A stretch of 64,000 nucleotides of DNA from Erythrobacter sp. UBA1916 (GCA_002337385.1 DDFY01000004.1:198953-262952), one strand, 5' to 3'. Positions 17,627 through 27,318 are shown, numbered from the stretch's first letter. Notes: generated from the letters alone by a model not told the origin. Numbers and translations: made by a program.

Positions 17627-20305
17627 ATGAACACCAAATTTGTTGGCCGCGCCGGCGTTTCGCGTCTCGTACTTTGCGGGGCGTCGGGTCTCGCCCTTTG
17701 TGTTCCCGCATTCGCCCAGGCGCAGGAAGCCGGCGTCAGTGATGACATCGCCACCGGAAACGCCATCGTGGTCACCGCCACCAAGCGCGAGCAGACCTTG
17801 CAGGAAGTGCCCGTGGCGGTCACCGTCACCACCGGCGAGGTGCTCGAACGCGAGCAGATCCGCGACCTGAAGGACTTGCAGTCGATCGTTCCTTCGCTGC
17901 GGGTCAGCCAGCTGCAAAGCTCGGCCAACACCAATTTCATCATCCGCGGTTTCGGCAATGGCGCCAACAACGCCGGGATCGAGCCTTCGGTCGGTGTGTT
18001 CGTCGACGGCGTCTATCGCAGCCGCTCCGCCTCGCAGATCAACGACCTGCCCAATGTCAGCCGTATCGAAGTGCTGCGCGGGCCGCAGTCGACCCTGTTC
18101 GGCAAGAACGCCTCGGCTGGCATCATCTCCATCGTCACCGCCGAGCCGAGCTTTACCTTGGGCGGCAGTGCCGAGTTTTCCTATGGCAATTACAACGCCG
18201 TGGTGGGCAAGGGCTATGTGACCGGGCCGATCAGTGACAACGTCGCCGTCTCCCTTGCCGCGGGCTTCAACAGCCGCGACGGCTATATCGACGATCTCGG
18301 CACCGGCGGCACCACCAACGATCGGGACCGCTGGTTCGTGCGCGGACAGGCGCTGTACGACAATGGCGAGAACCTGAAGTTCCGCCTGATTGCCGACTAT
18401 TCGAACCTCGATGAGAACTGCTGCGCGGTCGTGAATGTGCAGCCTTCGAGCTTCACCCAGGCGCTTCAATTGATCGGCGGGCAGGTCAACACCCCGGCCA
18501 ATGCCTTTGCCGATCAGGTCTACAACAATTTCGCCTCGACCAACGATGTCACCAACCGGGGCATTTCGGGTCAGCTCGACTACGATCTCAACGACAACCT
18601 GCGCCTGACCTCGATCACCGCCTATCGCGAGACGCGCGGCGATTTTGGGCAGGACGTGGACTTCACCTCGGCTGACCTGCTGCAGCGCTATAACGATCAG
18701 GCCCTGGACACCTTCACGCAGGAACTGCGCCTGACCGGCGACTGGGATCGCCTGTCGGGCCTCGTCGGGCTGTTCTATTTCGACGAAACGGTGACGGAGA
18801 ACCAGCGGGTCGGTTACGGGCAGGACTTCCGCCCCTTTGCCAACGTGCTGACCACGCAGCTGCTGGGGCAGTCGCTGGTTCAGGCCGAGGGGCTGCTGGG
18901 TCAGCTCAACTCGGGCAATCCGGCTGAGTTCATTGGCACCTTCTTTGCCCCCGGTACGGTTGAATCGGGCACCTTCACGCTCGATAACCAGGCGCTCTCG
19001 CTCTTTGCCCAGCTCGATTTCGAGGTGGCTGATGGCCTGACGCTGACGCTCGGCGGCAACTATACGATGGACGACAAGACCGGCACCACCAACTACCAGT
19101 CGACCGGGACCTTCTCGAATCTCGATCTGGTGACGCTGGGCAACCGGGCTATCGTGGCGCAGGGCGTGGCTGATCAAGTCGGCGCGGCCCTGTCGTTGGG
19201 CCGACCGGCGACGCAGGCCGAAATTCAGGCCTTCGCCACCGGGGTCAGCCCGGCGGGTGCGGCCGGGGCTGCTGCCTTCCCGACCATTCAGGCGGGTGTG
19301 CAGGCCTTCGCCAATGCCAACGATACGGACCCTTCGGTCAATCCGTTGCTGCAGGCGCAGGCGCTGCAGAACTTCCCCCGCTTCGTGAACATCCCCAACA
19401 GCGTGGAAAGCGGCAAGACGAGCGACGACAACTTCTCGTACACCGTGCGTCTCGCTTACGATATCTCGCCCGACCTTAACGTCTATGCGAGCTATGCGAC
19501 CGGGTTCAAGGCCAGCTCCTTCGCCCTGTCGCGTGACAGCCGCCCGGCACTCAAGGATGCTGCCGCGCTTCGCTCTGCGGGCCTGCTCTACAACAACCAG
19601 ACCTTCGGCAGCCGGTTTGCCGGCCCTGAGAAATCCAAGGTCATCGAAATCGGGCTGAAGGGCAACTGGGGCAAATATTCGGCCAACCTCACCGGCTTTA
19701 GGCAGGATATCGACGGCTTCCAGTCGAACGTGTTCACCGGCACCGGCTTCTTCCTCGCCAACGCGGGTAAGCAGCGCACCTATGGTGTCGAGTTCGACAG
19801 CACGGCGAACCCGATCGACCCGCTGACGCTGAACTTCGCGGTCACCTGGCTGGACCCGAGCTACGAGAGCTTCCCGCAGTCACCCTTTGGCGACATCACC
19901 GGCACCCGTCCGGCGGGCATCCCCGAATGGACCGTGGTGGTTGGCGGCCAGTGGGCTCAGCCGATTGGCGACAACACGCTGATCCTGCGCACCACCTACC
20001 ACTATGAGAGCGACGTAAAGATCGTGGAGGGCCTGCCCGGTTTCCTCGATGCGAGCCTGCCCGATGGCGGGACCGCGCAGGCGCTGGCCGCGGCGGAGCC
20101 GTTCCGCCGTCAGGTCGACGACCTGTCCGCCTCGCTCACCTTCGTGCTGGAAGATACGGGGCTGGAACTGTCGGTGTGGGGCCGCAACCTGCTCGACGAC
20201 CGCTACTTCCTGTCGATCTTCGACAGTCCGGCGCAGCCCGGCTCGATCTCGGCCTATCCGAACCAGCCGCGCACCTATGGCGGCACGGTGCGCTACAAGT
20301 TCTGA
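17627..20305 (+). CDS. TonB-dependent outer-membrane receptor
   Basis: An 892-residue outer-membrane transporter. It has a signal peptide (residues 1-33, AFAQAQ), then a TonB-box-like AIVVTATKREQTLQEVPVAV, a plug domain (about 50-160) with RGFGNGANNAG and VEVLRGPQST-type motif (IEVLRGPQST), and a 22-strand-type barrel ending in an aromatic-basic YGGTVRYKF. This plug sequence is typical of the large sphingomonad receptor family. An Ala/Gln-rich stretch at about 505-590 looks like an extended extracellular loop. The start follows GGGAGGAGAGG. The substrate is unknown; no regulator or inner-membrane transporter is adjacent. Confidence 0.93.
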   Translation: MNTKFVGRAGVSRLVLCGASGLALCVPAFAQAQEAGVSDDIATGNAIVVTATKREQTLQEVPVAVTVTTGEVLEREQIRDLKDLQSIVPSLRVSQLQSSANTNFIIRGFGNGANNAGIEPSVGVFVDGVYRSRSASQINDLPNVSRIEVLRGPQSTLFGKNASAGIISIVTAEPSFTLGGSAEFSYGNYNAVVGKGYVTGPISDNVAVSLAAGFNSRDGYIDDLGTGGTTNDRDRWFVRGQALYDNGENLKFRLIADYSNLDENCCAVVNVQPSSFTQALQLIGGQVNTPANAFADQVYNNFASTNDVTNRGISGQLDYDLNDNLRLTSITAYRETRGDFGQDVDFTSADLLQRYNDQALDTFTQELRLTGDWDRLSGLVGLFYFDETVTENQRVGYGQDFRPFANVLTTQLLGQSLVQAEGLLGQLNSGNPAEFIGTFFAPGTVESGTFTLDNQALSLFAQLDFEVADGLTLTLGGNYTMDDKTGTTNYQSTGTFSNLDLVTLGNRAIVAQGVADQVGAALSLGRPATQAEIQAFATGVSPAGAAGAAAFPTIQAGVQAFANANDTDPSVNPLLQAQALQNFPRFVNIPNSVESGKTSDDNFSYTVRLAYDISPDLNVYASYATGFKASSFALSRDSRPALKDAAALRSAGLLYNNQTFGSRFAGPEKSKVIEIGLKGNWGKYSANLTGFRQDIDGFQSNVFTGTGFFLANAGKQRTYGVEFDSTANPIDPLTLNFAVTWLDPSYESFPQSPFGDITGTRPAGIPEWTVVVGGQWAQPIGDNTLILRTTYHYESDVKIVEGLPGFLDASLPDGGTAQALAAAEPFRRQVDDLSASLTFVLEDTGLELSVWGRNLLDDRYFLSIFDSPAQPGSISAYPNQPRTYGGTVRYKF

Positions 20306-20330
20306 TCGCGCGCATCGCACCAGGAATGAA

Positions 20331-20359
20331 GGGGCTGCCTGCGGGCGGCCCCTTTTTTT
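20331..20359 (+). terminator. Rho-independent terminator of the receptor gene
   Basis: GGGGCTGCC pairs with GGCGGCCCC around a 4-base loop and is followed by seven T (20353-20359). Confidence 0.92.
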
Positions 20360-20420
20360 GTTGCCCTCATGGCAGGCGTGTGATTGCTTCCAGCGACCAA
20401 CCGCAAAGGAGGAACATGGT

Positions 20421-20876
20421 ATGGAATGGATGCTGATGCCGCTGCGCAAATATGCGCAGTTTTCGGGGCGTGCGCGGCGGAAAGAATTCTGGATGTTCGC
20501 CCTGTTGAATGTGATCGTCTATGCCGTGATCCTTGGCCTGATGTTCCTGACATCGGGGACATCGAACTTCGTTGTCGTTGATTCGGCTGATGTTTTTGCC
20601 GTCTATTCCGCGATGTTTTCCGGCGTTGGCTGGCTTCTGGCCGTGTGGGGCGCGGCGGTGTTCATTCCATCGCTTGCTGTCACGGTGCGGCGGCTGCACG
20701 ATCGCGACATGTCGGGCTGGTGGTACCTTGGGTTCCTGGTCGTGTCGCTGATCCCGTTTATCGGTTTCATCGCCTCTATCGCTCTGCTTGTGCTGTTGGT
20801 TCTGCCGGGAACGCCGGGCCCGAACCGCTTCGGCCCCGATCCGAAAGACCCGAGCAGCGCGGACGTCTTCAGCTGA
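20421..20876 (+). CDS. DUF805 membrane protein
   Basis: A 151-residue inner-membrane protein of the DUF805 family. MPLRKYAQFSGRARRKEFW near the N-terminus and RRLHDRDMSGWW in the middle are the family signatures; about four hydrophobic segments follow or flank them. It ends in a Pro/Gly-rich tail (GTPGPNRFGPDP). The start at 20421 is set by AAGGAGG eight bases upstream. Function is unknown. It stands alone between the receptor terminator and a convergent ABC permease gene. Confidence 0.9.
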   Translation: MEWMLMPLRKYAQFSGRARRKEFWMFALLNVIVYAVILGLMFLTSGTSNFVVVDSADVFAVYSAMFSGVGWLLAVWGAAVFIPSLAVTVRRLHDRDMSGWWYLGFLVVSLIPFIGFIASIALLVLLVLPGTPGPNRFGPDPKDPSSADVFS

Positions 20877-20926
20877 TCTGACTTGCGGTCGGCGGGGCAG
20901 CCAATGGGCGCAGCCCCGCCGAACGG

Positions 20927-23437
20927 CTAAAGCGCGCGCAGGCTTTGCGCCGGGCGCGCGCGCAGCAGCGGCAGCGAGGCGCCGATGGCAAAGCCAAGCA
21001 CCAGCACCAGCCCCGCGGCGAGCACCATGAAAATGCGCGGCCAGTCGGGCAGCCAGTCAAAATCGAACACCTGCGTGATCACCAGCCAGGCAAGCCCTGA
21101 GCCAAGCGCCAGCGCAACGCCTGCAAGCAGCGCCGAGAGCAGGCCGAACTCGGCCAGCAGCAGCCCCATCAGCTGGCGGCGGCTGGCACCGAGCACGCGC
21201 AGCACCACGGTATCGTATGTCCGCGCGGCGCGGGCGGCGGCGATTGCGCCCAGCAGCACGGCAAGCCCGGCCAGCACCGCCACGGCAGCAGCGGCGAGAA
21301 TGGCCAGCGCCACCTGATCGAGGATGGCGCGCGCCTCGGTCAGCAGCGGGCCGACTTCGATCACGCTTGAACTGGGGAAAGCATCGATCAGCAACCGCAG
21401 CAGTCCGCTGCCGCTGCTGCCCTGTGGCAGGTCGATGGTGGCGGCGAAGTTGTGCGGGGCATCCTCCAGCGCATTGGGGGAGAACACGAAGACATTGTTG
21501 AAGCCGAGGCTCTCCCAGTCGATCCGCCGGAAGCTGGTGACGCGCGCGGTCCGCTCCACGCCGAGCAGCGACACGGTGATGGTGTCGCCGATCTGAAGGC
21601 CGATGGCATTGGCCAGCTCCTCGTCGACCGAAACCTCAGGTTCGCCGCTAGGGTCGGCGGGCCAGAATGTGCCGGCGGTGATCGAATTGCCTTCGGGCAG
21701 GGTGGAGGAATAGGTGAGGCCACGCTCGCCGCGCAGCGCCCAGGCGCCTTCGGGCAGCTCTTCCAGATCATCGACCCGCGTTTGGTTGCCCTCGGGCCCA
21801 TAGGCGATCACCGCGCCGCGCAGCGTGGGCACGGCGGTCACTTCGCTGCCGGGGGCGAAGCGCTCGATGGTCTGGCGGAACTCGTCAAGGCCGGCCTTGG
21901 GCACGTCGAGCACGAAGTAATCCGGCGCGCGTTCGGGCACCGAGCGGGCGATATTGCCGGCAAGGCTGGTCTGCACCGCCGCCAGCAGCACGAAGGCGGC
22001 GAGGCCAAAGCCCAGCGCCGTCACCAGCGAACCGGTCGCCGCGCCAGGGCGGTGGAGGTTGGCAAGGCCGGAGCGCAGGATCGGGTTGGCAGGACGCGGA
22101 GCCTTGGCGGCGGCGTGGCGGATGGCGAGGCCGAGCAGCCATAGCAGCGCGAGTAGCACGGCGGCTCCGGCGAGGAACATGGCCGATTGCAGCGGGGTGG
22201 GCGAACCGATCAACGTCAGCGCCACGATTCCCGCAAGGCCGAGACCGACCGGAAGCGCATAGCTTCTCCATGCTCGCGCCAGTGGCGAGACCCGCGCGCG
22301 CATCAGCGCCATGGCCGGAAAATCGCGTGCACGCAGCAGCGGCGGGGCGGCGAAAACCAGCGCCACCAACAGTCCGAAGGCCAGCGCCCGCAGAAGCGCG
22401 AGCGGATCGAACACTATTCCGGTTTGCACCGGCAGCAGGTCGCCCAGCGCGCTCGCCAGCAGCGGCGTCACCGCGAAGCCTGCAAGCAGTCCGGCAGCCG
22501 ACCCGGCCAGCGCGGCCGCCCCGATCTGCAAGCCGTAGATTTTCACGATGTCGTTCGAAGTCGCGCCGAGGATCTTGAGCGTCGCAATCGCGCGGCGGCG
22601 GGCTTCGAGATAGGAATTGACGCCAAGGCCAATGCCGATCCCGGCGATCACCAGCGCCGCCAGCCCTACCAGCGTGAGGAACTCGCCCAGCCGCGAGACG
22701 AACCGCTCGGCACCTGGCGAAGCGCGCTCGGCGTTGCGGAAGTCGTAGCCACGGCCCGGAAACTCCTGCGCAATCGCTGCCTCGACACCATCGGCGTCGT
22801 ATTCTGCGTTGAAGCTGACGCGGGTCTTGCTCTGGTACATCGAGCCCGGCGCGACCAATCCGGCGGCTTCAGGAAGGCCAAGCGGCACGATCACCGTCTG
22901 GCCAAGCTGGAAGCCTTCGGACAGCCGATCAGGCTCCTCGGCGATAATCCCGCCGACACGCACCGTGCGGATGCCGAGCGTGAAGCTGTCACCCACGCCA
23001 ATGCCAAGCCGCTCCGCCGCACCGGGCGCGAGCCATGCCGTATCGGTGGGCGGGGCACCGACATGCTCGCCGCTTGCGAGCACCAGCGAGCCGACCAGCG
23101 GCCACTTCACGTCGACCGCCTTCAGCTCGACCGGGGCGGCGGCATCTGGCGTGCTGGCCATGCCTTGCAGCCGCAAGCCTTCCGACAGCATGCCATATTG
23201 GCCGATGAAGGCCTTCTCCTCATCGTCGAGCTTGCGCTGCCACACCTCCACTTCGAGATCACCGCCAAGGATCATGCGCCCTTCGGCCTGCAGCTGATTG
23301 CGGATCGCGCCGGTCAGGCTGCCGATCGCGGCCAGCGCGCCGACGCCGAGGAACAGGCATACCAGCAGCAGGCGCAGGCCGGAAAAGCGCGCCGAAAGGT
23401 CACGCCGGGCGATCCCCCATGCGGCAGCGAACTGCAT
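20927..23437 (-). CDS. ABC transporter permease, FtsX/MacB superfamily (YbbP-like)
   Basis: An 836-residue inner-membrane permease with one N-terminal membrane segment (residues 20-45), a large periplasmic domain, a FtsX bundle near 255-370, a second periplasmic domain and a second FtsX bundle near 710-825. This duplicated layout is that of YbbP. Its start overlaps the last base of the ATPase gene, so both are co-translated. In E. coli ybbA-ybbP sit beside tesA as here; a lipid or lipoprotein-related export role is suspected for the family but unproven. Confidence 0.9.
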   Translation of the reverse strand: MQFAAAWGIARRDLSARFSGLRLLLVCLFLGVGALAAIGSLTGAIRNQLQAEGRMILGGDLEVEVWQRKLDDEEKAFIGQYGMLSEGLRLQGMASTPDAAAPVELKAVDVKWPLVGSLVLASGEHVGAPPTDTAWLAPGAAERLGIGVGDSFTLGIRTVRVGGIIAEEPDRLSEGFQLGQTVIVPLGLPEAAGLVAPGSMYQSKTRVSFNAEYDADGVEAAIAQEFPGRGYDFRNAERASPGAERFVSRLGEFLTLVGLAALVIAGIGIGLGVNSYLEARRRAIATLKILGATSNDIVKIYGLQIGAAALAGSAAGLLAGFAVTPLLASALGDLLPVQTGIVFDPLALLRALAFGLLVALVFAAPPLLRARDFPAMALMRARVSPLARAWRSYALPVGLGLAGIVALTLIGSPTPLQSAMFLAGAAVLLALLWLLGLAIRHAAAKAPRPANPILRSGLANLHRPGAATGSLVTALGFGLAAFVLLAAVQTSLAGNIARSVPERAPDYFVLDVPKAGLDEFRQTIERFAPGSEVTAVPTLRGAVIAYGPEGNQTRVDDLEELPEGAWALRGERGLTYSSTLPEGNSITAGTFWPADPSGEPEVSVDEELANAIGLQIGDTITVSLLGVERTARVTSFRRIDWESLGFNNVFVFSPNALEDAPHNFAATIDLPQGSSGSGLLRLLIDAFPSSSVIEVGPLLTEARAILDQVALAILAAAAVAVLAGLAVLLGAIAAARAARTYDTVVLRVLGASRRQLMGLLLAEFGLLSALLAGVALALGSGLAWLVITQVFDFDWLPDWPRIFMVLAAGLVLVLGFAIGASLPLLRARPAQSLRAL

Positions 23438-24144
23438 TAGGCCGCACCCACCCGTTCGTCGCTCGCGATTAGCCCGTCGGCAAGGCGCACGATGCGGTCG
23501 CAGCGGTGGGCCAGTTCCTCGTCATGGGTGATCATCACGAGGGTCGCGCCGGTTTCCCTGCGGCGGGTGAACAGCAGGTCGACGATGGCCTCGCCGGTCG
23601 AGAGGTCGAGGTTGCCGGTAGGTTCGTCGGCGAACAGCAGCGGCGGGCGCGGGGCAAGGGCGCGGGCGATGGCCACACGCTGCTGCTCGCCGCCCGAAAG
23701 CTGGGTCGGGTAGTGGGTGGTGCGGTGCCCCAGGCCGACAGCGCTCAGTTCGGCCCCGGCGCGGTCCCATGCGTCCCGTTCGCCCGCCAGCTCCATCGGG
23801 GTGGAGACGTTTTCCTGCGCGGTCATGGTGGGCAGCAGGTGGAAGGCTTGCAGCACGATCCCGATCCGTCCGCGCCGCGCGAGCGCCAGCGCATCCTCAT
23901 CGAGGGTCGAGAAATCTGCTCCCGCCACATTGAGTACGCCCGAAGAGGCGCGCTCCAGCCCGGTCAGCACCGCCATCAGCGAGCTTTTTCCGCTGCCGGA
24001 GGGGCCGAGCAGCGCAAGCGTCTCGCCCGGCATCACGCGCAGGTCGATCCCGCGCAGGATCTCGGTGGCAGCCCCGCCGTCGCCGAGGGTCAGGCGCAGG
24101 TCTTGGGCATCAATCACGGGTGAGGCAGCGGGAGGGCTTGTCAA
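23437..24144 (-). CDS. ABC transporter ATP-binding protein (YbbA-like)
   Basis: About 235 residues. Walker A GPSGSGKSS, signature LSGGEQQRVAIARAL, Walker B LLFADEPTGNLD and the H-loop ITHDEELA are all intact, and the sequence belongs to the LolD/MacB ATPase group. A TTG start at 24144 with GGAG four bases upstream is preferred; the longer frame to 24198 would overlap the divergent esterase promoter. It powers the permease encoded directly downstream. Confidence 0.9.
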   Translation of the reverse strand: MTSPPAASPVIDAQDLRLTLGDGGAATEILRGIDLRVMPGETLALLGPSGSGKSSLMAVLTGLERASSGVLNVAGADFSTLDEDALALARRGRIGIVLQAFHLLPTMTAQENVSTPMELAGERDAWDRAGAELSAVGLGHRTTHYPTQLSGGEQQRVAIARALAPRPPLLFADEPTGNLDLSTGEAIVDLLFTRRRETGATLVMITHDEELAHRCDRIVRLADGLIASDERVGAA

Positions 24145-24207
24145 AGGGGCTCCATGGCATAGCTTGGCCGTATGACTAACACAGTGCCCGAGCGGCAAGG
24201 AAGCATC

Positions 24208-24912
24208 ATGCGGCTGATGAAGTGGGGGATGGGGGCGGCCTCATGTCTCTTGCTTATCGCATGTGGGGAACAACCTACCTCGCCTCAAGGCGAGCAGGTG
24301 CAACAAATTGTCGCAGATGCGCCCGACGAGGTGGCGGTGGAGGGGCCCGAGCGGGTGATCCTCGCCTTCGGGGACAGCCTGTTTGCAGGCTACAACCTCG
24401 AACCCGAGGAGGGCTATCCCGAAGAGCTGCAGCGGGTGCTGCGCCGGCGTGGGATCAACGCGAAGGTGATCGACGCGGGCGTTTCGGGCGATACCACCGC
24501 GGCAGGTCTGCAACGGCTGGATTTCGTGCTCGACAACCTGCCCGATGACGTTGACCTCGCGCTGGTGGAGCTGGGCGGGAATGACCTTCTGCGCGGGATT
24601 GCGCCCGATCAGACCAAGGCGAACCTGTCGCAGATCGTCGAGAAGGTGCAGGCGCGCGGGGTGCCGGTGGTGCTGATGGGGATGCGCGCGCCGCCCAATG
24701 GCGGGCCGCAGTTCCAGCAGCAGTTCGATGGCATCTACCCCGCGCTTGCCGAGCAGTATGGGACTGCGTTGGTGCCGTTCTTCATGCAGGTGCTGGCGGA
24801 GGATCCGTCGTTGTTACTGGAGGATCATATCCATCCGACCGCCAAGGGCGTTCAGGCGATGGTGGCGGCGCAGGCGGATACGATTGCCGGGGCCTTGCCG
24901 AAAGGGGAATAG
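24208..24912 (+). CDS. tesA: Lipoprotein GDSL esterase (TesA-type arylesterase/acyl-CoA thioesterase)
   Basis: A 234-residue SGNH hydrolase. The signal peptide ends in the lipobox LIAC (Cys19), so the enzyme should be membrane-anchored on the periplasmic side. Block I FGDSLFAGY holds the nucleophile Ser; block III GGNDLLRG and the C-terminal DHIHPTAKG supply Asn, Asp and His. I take the ATG at 24208, six bases after AAGGA; an in-frame ATG at 24172 adds 12 residues. E. coli TesA is periplasmic and soluble, so the lipid anchor is a difference. It is divergent from ybbA/ybbP, a widely conserved pairing. Confidence 0.9.
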   Translation: MRLMKWGMGAASCLLLIACGEQPTSPQGEQVQQIVADAPDEVAVEGPERVILAFGDSLFAGYNLEPEEGYPEELQRVLRRRGINAKVIDAGVSGDTTAAGLQRLDFVLDNLPDDVDLALVELGGNDLLRGIAPDQTKANLSQIVEKVQARGVPVVLMGMRAPPNGGPQFQQQFDGIYPALAEQYGTALVPFFMQVLAEDPSLLLEDHIHPTAKGVQAMVAAQADTIAGALPKGE

Positions 24913-24918
24913 CGGAGG

Positions 24919-26007
24919 CTAGAGTGGTTCCACCGCCCCGCCGCTGACCCGCCAGCAGGCAGCCTCGTGCAAAATTCCCTCGAACGGCGCAGGCTCGGTG
25001 CCGGTGAGCCACACCTGCGTACCGCTGGCGCGGAGCCGGTCGAACAGGGCCTCGCGCCGCACGGGGTCGAGATGGGCGGCTACCTCGTCAAGCAACAGCA
25101 CACTGGCGCGCCCGCGCGCGGCGAGCGCCGCATGGGCGAGCGTAATCGCGACCAGCATCGCCTTTTGCTCACCGGTTGAACATTGCGCCGCGGGTGCACC
25201 TTTGCCCGCCATGGTCACGGCGAGGTCATCGCGGTGCGGCCCGGTCAGCGTGCGGCGCGCAGCGATGTCTCGGCTGCGGCCGGCGGCAAGGGCTTCGGCC
25301 AGAGCGCCTGCATCAAGCGGGCCGCCTGCCTCGTAAGCCAGAAGCGGGCGGGCAAACGGCTCGTCCGGCTCATCCGATAAAGCCTCGGACAGCGCCTCGA
25401 CCAGCGCCGCGCGGCGGCTGGCGAGCGCCGCCCCGGCCTCGGCCAGTTGCGCCTCGTTCGCCACCAGCCAGCGGCGGTCGGGGCCGCGCTCGTCGGCAAG
25501 CATGCGGTTGCGCTCGCGCAGGGCTGCCTCGAACCGCCCGGACACCCGCGCATGATCGGGGAATATCGCCAAGGCGAGCCGGTCCATGTAGCGTCGCCGC
25601 TCGCCGGGGCTGGCCATGAACAGGCCGTCCATCGCCGGGGTCAGCCAGCCCATGGCGAGCCATTCGGCGAGCGAGGTGGCGCTGGCATTGGCGCTGTTGA
25701 TCCGCAGCAGACGGCGGCCCGGACGGTCAGCGGCAATGCCGGTGCCCAGCGCCAGCGGCTCGCCATCATCGCTCGCAGGTGCGAGCGAGGCGCTGATCGC
25801 GAAACTGCCGTTGCCGCCCGCCAGCGCCATGTCGGGCAGGGCCGCACGGCGCAGGCCGCGTCCGGGCGCGAACAGTGAGATCGCTTCGAGCACGTTGGTC
25901 TTGCCCGCGCCGTTTTCGCCCACCAACAGGTTGATGGCGCGCGCGCCATCAAGCCGGGTTTCGGCGTGGTTGCGGAAAGCGGTGAGGAGGATGCGGTCTA
26001 GCGCCAT
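24919..26007 (-). CDS. recF: DNA replication/repair protein RecF
   Basis: A 362-residue SMC-like ATPase that helps load RecA at gaps. Walker A GENGAGKTN is near residue 32, the signature CSTGEQKAM near 275 and Walker B VLLLDEVAAHLD near 305. The start MALDRILLTAFRNH matches family N-termini, where the first strand contacts DNA. It stands apart from dnaA-dnaN, as usual in alphaproteobacteria. Convergent with tesA. Confidence 0.94.
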   Translation of the reverse strand: MALDRILLTAFRNHAETRLDGARAINLLVGENGAGKTNVLEAISLFAPGRGLRRAALPDMALAGGNGSFAISASLAPASDDGEPLALGTGIAADRPGRRLLRINSANASATSLAEWLAMGWLTPAMDGLFMASPGERRRYMDRLALAIFPDHARVSGRFEAALRERNRMLADERGPDRRWLVANEAQLAEAGAALASRRAALVEALSEALSDEPDEPFARPLLAYEAGGPLDAGALAEALAAGRSRDIAARRTLTGPHRDDLAVTMAGKGAPAAQCSTGEQKAMLVAITLAHAALAARGRASVLLLDEVAAHLDPVRREALFDRLRASGTQVWLTGTEPAPFEGILHEAACWRVSGGAVEPL

Positions 26008-26076
26008 GGGACGGCCAGCGCATTAGCCGAGCAGGGCAGGGCAGGTCATGCGAAAAGTCTCCTGCCATGACTTGGT

Positions 26077-26097
26077 GAAATTTCCCAAATATTGGCA
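26077..26097. promoter_or_regulatory. Putative PspF binding site (upstream activating sequence)
   Basis: Read on the minus strand, TGCCAAnnnTTGGGAAATnTC matches the element upstream of the psp operon (44432-44452) in 17 of 21 positions. It lies at about -113 to -93 from the inferred sigma-54 start, the same offset as at the psp operon. Confidence 0.55.
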
Positions 26098-26162
26098 TTT
26101 GGCATTATTTTGGCTTGCGGCGACATGAACGAAATCGGCAGTTTTCCGCCATTTTTCCCGAA

Positions 26163-26180
26163 TTGGCACGCCCCCTGCAA
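26163..26180 (+). promoter_or_regulatory. Sigma-54 promoter
   Basis: TTGGCACGCCCCCTGCAA has GG at -24 (26165-26166) and GC at -12 (26177-26178), ten bases apart as required. TGGCACG matches the consensus -24 element exactly. Inferred start near 26190. Confidence 0.75.
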
Positions 26181-26235
26181 TGTTTGGGGCATCGAGCGGA
26201 TGACCCGCTCATCCGACCAAAAAGGGGAATTTATT

Positions 26236-26364
26236 ATGTTTGCCAATTCAGAACTCGCCAACCGCCTTCTCGCCGCTTTCAGCGCACTTGCGATCACCAC
26301 CGGCCTGCTGGTGGCCAGCTTCGCACCGCCCGCAACGACCATTGCCACGACGGTGGTGGCATGA
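26236..26364 (+). CDS. Small hydrophobic protein, first gene of a sigma-54 psp-like locus
   Basis: A 42-residue peptide (MFANSELANRLLAAFSAL start) with one strong hydrophobic segment at about 11-30 and a Thr/Ala tail. The ATG follows AAAGGGGAA and the stop overlaps the start of the PspC-like gene as ATGA, so both are translated together. A similar small protein (MF...SEL...AP pattern) is the first gene of the main psp operon at 44315. Function is unknown; it may be an inner-membrane stress peptide. Support comes from promoter, RBS and coupling, not from family recognition. Confidence 0.65.
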   Translation: MFANSELANRLLAAFSALAITTGLLVASFAPPATTIATTVVA

Positions 26365-26573
26365 GCGCGCTGAACACGTCGAACGGCCCGCAGGCTCCGC
26401 GCAAGTTCCGCCTCGAGCGGGACAACAAGATGATCGCGGGGGTCTGTTCGGGCATCGCCGAGTACTTCACCGTCGATCCGCTGGTGGTGCGGCTGGTCTT
26501 CGCCATCGGCGCGGTGGCAGGCTTCGGGAGCTTTATCCTGATTTACCTGTTGATCTGGCTGCTGGCCAACTGA
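26361..26573 (+). CDS. PspC-domain membrane protein
   Basis: A 70-residue protein consisting of little more than one PspC domain: KFRLERDNKMIAGVCSGIAEYF then a hydrophobic helix (about 45-68). It is shorter than the PspC at 42650 and lacks its coiled-coil tail. PspC proteins sense or relay inner-membrane damage to PspA (family knowledge). It is driven from the sigma-54 promoter at 26163 and is probably part of the PspF regulon. Confidence 0.88.
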   Translation: MSALNTSNGPQAPRKFRLERDNKMIAGVCSGIAEYFTVDPLVVRLVFAIGAVAGFGSFILIYLLIWLLAN

Positions 26574-26580
26574 GTGATGC

Positions 26581-27318
26581 TCAGGAATGCCCGAAGGGGG
26601 AGAAGTCGGTCTGTTCATCGAACACATCGACCCCCTCGCGGCGCTTCAGGAAATTGACGACCCAGTAGGTGAGGGGGGTGAGCAGGGCCTCCCAGGCGGT
26701 CTTGATCGCCCATTGGGAGAGGATCACCTGCCACAATTGCTCGACCGGCCAACCCGCCAGACCATAGAAGGCCAGCGGGTAGAAGATCAGGCTGTCGAGC
26801 CCCTGGCCGACGATGGTGGAGCCGATGGTGCGGGTCCACAGCATCCGGCCCTTCGTCAGTAGCTTCATCTTTGCGAGCACGAAGGCGTTGGCGAACTCGC
26901 CCGCCCAGAACGCCGCCATCGAGGCGAGCACGATCCGCCAGCTGTTGCCGAACACGAATTCGTAAGCCTCCTGTCCCGGCCACCCTTGCGCGGGCGGCAG
27001 GGCCACCACCACAGCCGCCATCACGGCCATGAAGGCGAGCGCGGCAAACCCGGTCCAGATCACGCGGCGGGCGAGGGCATAGCCATAGACCTCGGTCAGC
27101 ACGTCGCCGATGATGTAGCTGATCGGGAAGAACAGCACGCCCGCGCCAAAAGCCCATTGTCCGCCGCCGGGCAGCGGCAGGTAGCTGGGCTTGGATGCGC
27201 CGATGATGTTGGAGAGCAGCAGGATCGCGACGAAGGCGGCCATCACATAGGGATAGTAGCGAAAGGCCCCGAAAGCGTGGCGATTGGCGGCGATGGGGCG
27301 GGGCGCGTCGTGATCCAT
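26581..27318 (-). CDS. Queuosine precursor transporter (YhhQ/VUT family)
   Basis: A 245-residue inner-membrane protein with six predicted segments. The family signatures FPISYIIGDVLTEVYGY near residue 65 and the later TIGSTIVGQGLDSLIFY are present. YhhQ imports preQ0 or preQ1; with queF at 9006 this fits salvage plus reduction of preQ0. The start MDHDAPRPIAANRH leaves a 23-residue cytoplasmic N-terminus. Convergent with the PspC-like gene. Confidence 0.92.
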   Translation of the reverse strand: MDHDAPRPIAANRHAFGAFRYYPYVMAAFVAILLLSNIIGASKPSYLPLPGGGQWAFGAGVLFFPISYIIGDVLTEVYGYALARRVIWTGFAALAFMAVMAAVVVALPPAQGWPGQEAYEFVFGNSWRIVLASMAAFWAGEFANAFVLAKMKLLTKGRMLWTRTIGSTIVGQGLDSLIFYPLAFYGLAGWPVEQLWQVILSQWAIKTAWEALLTPLTYWVVNFLKRREGVDVFDEQTDFSPFGHS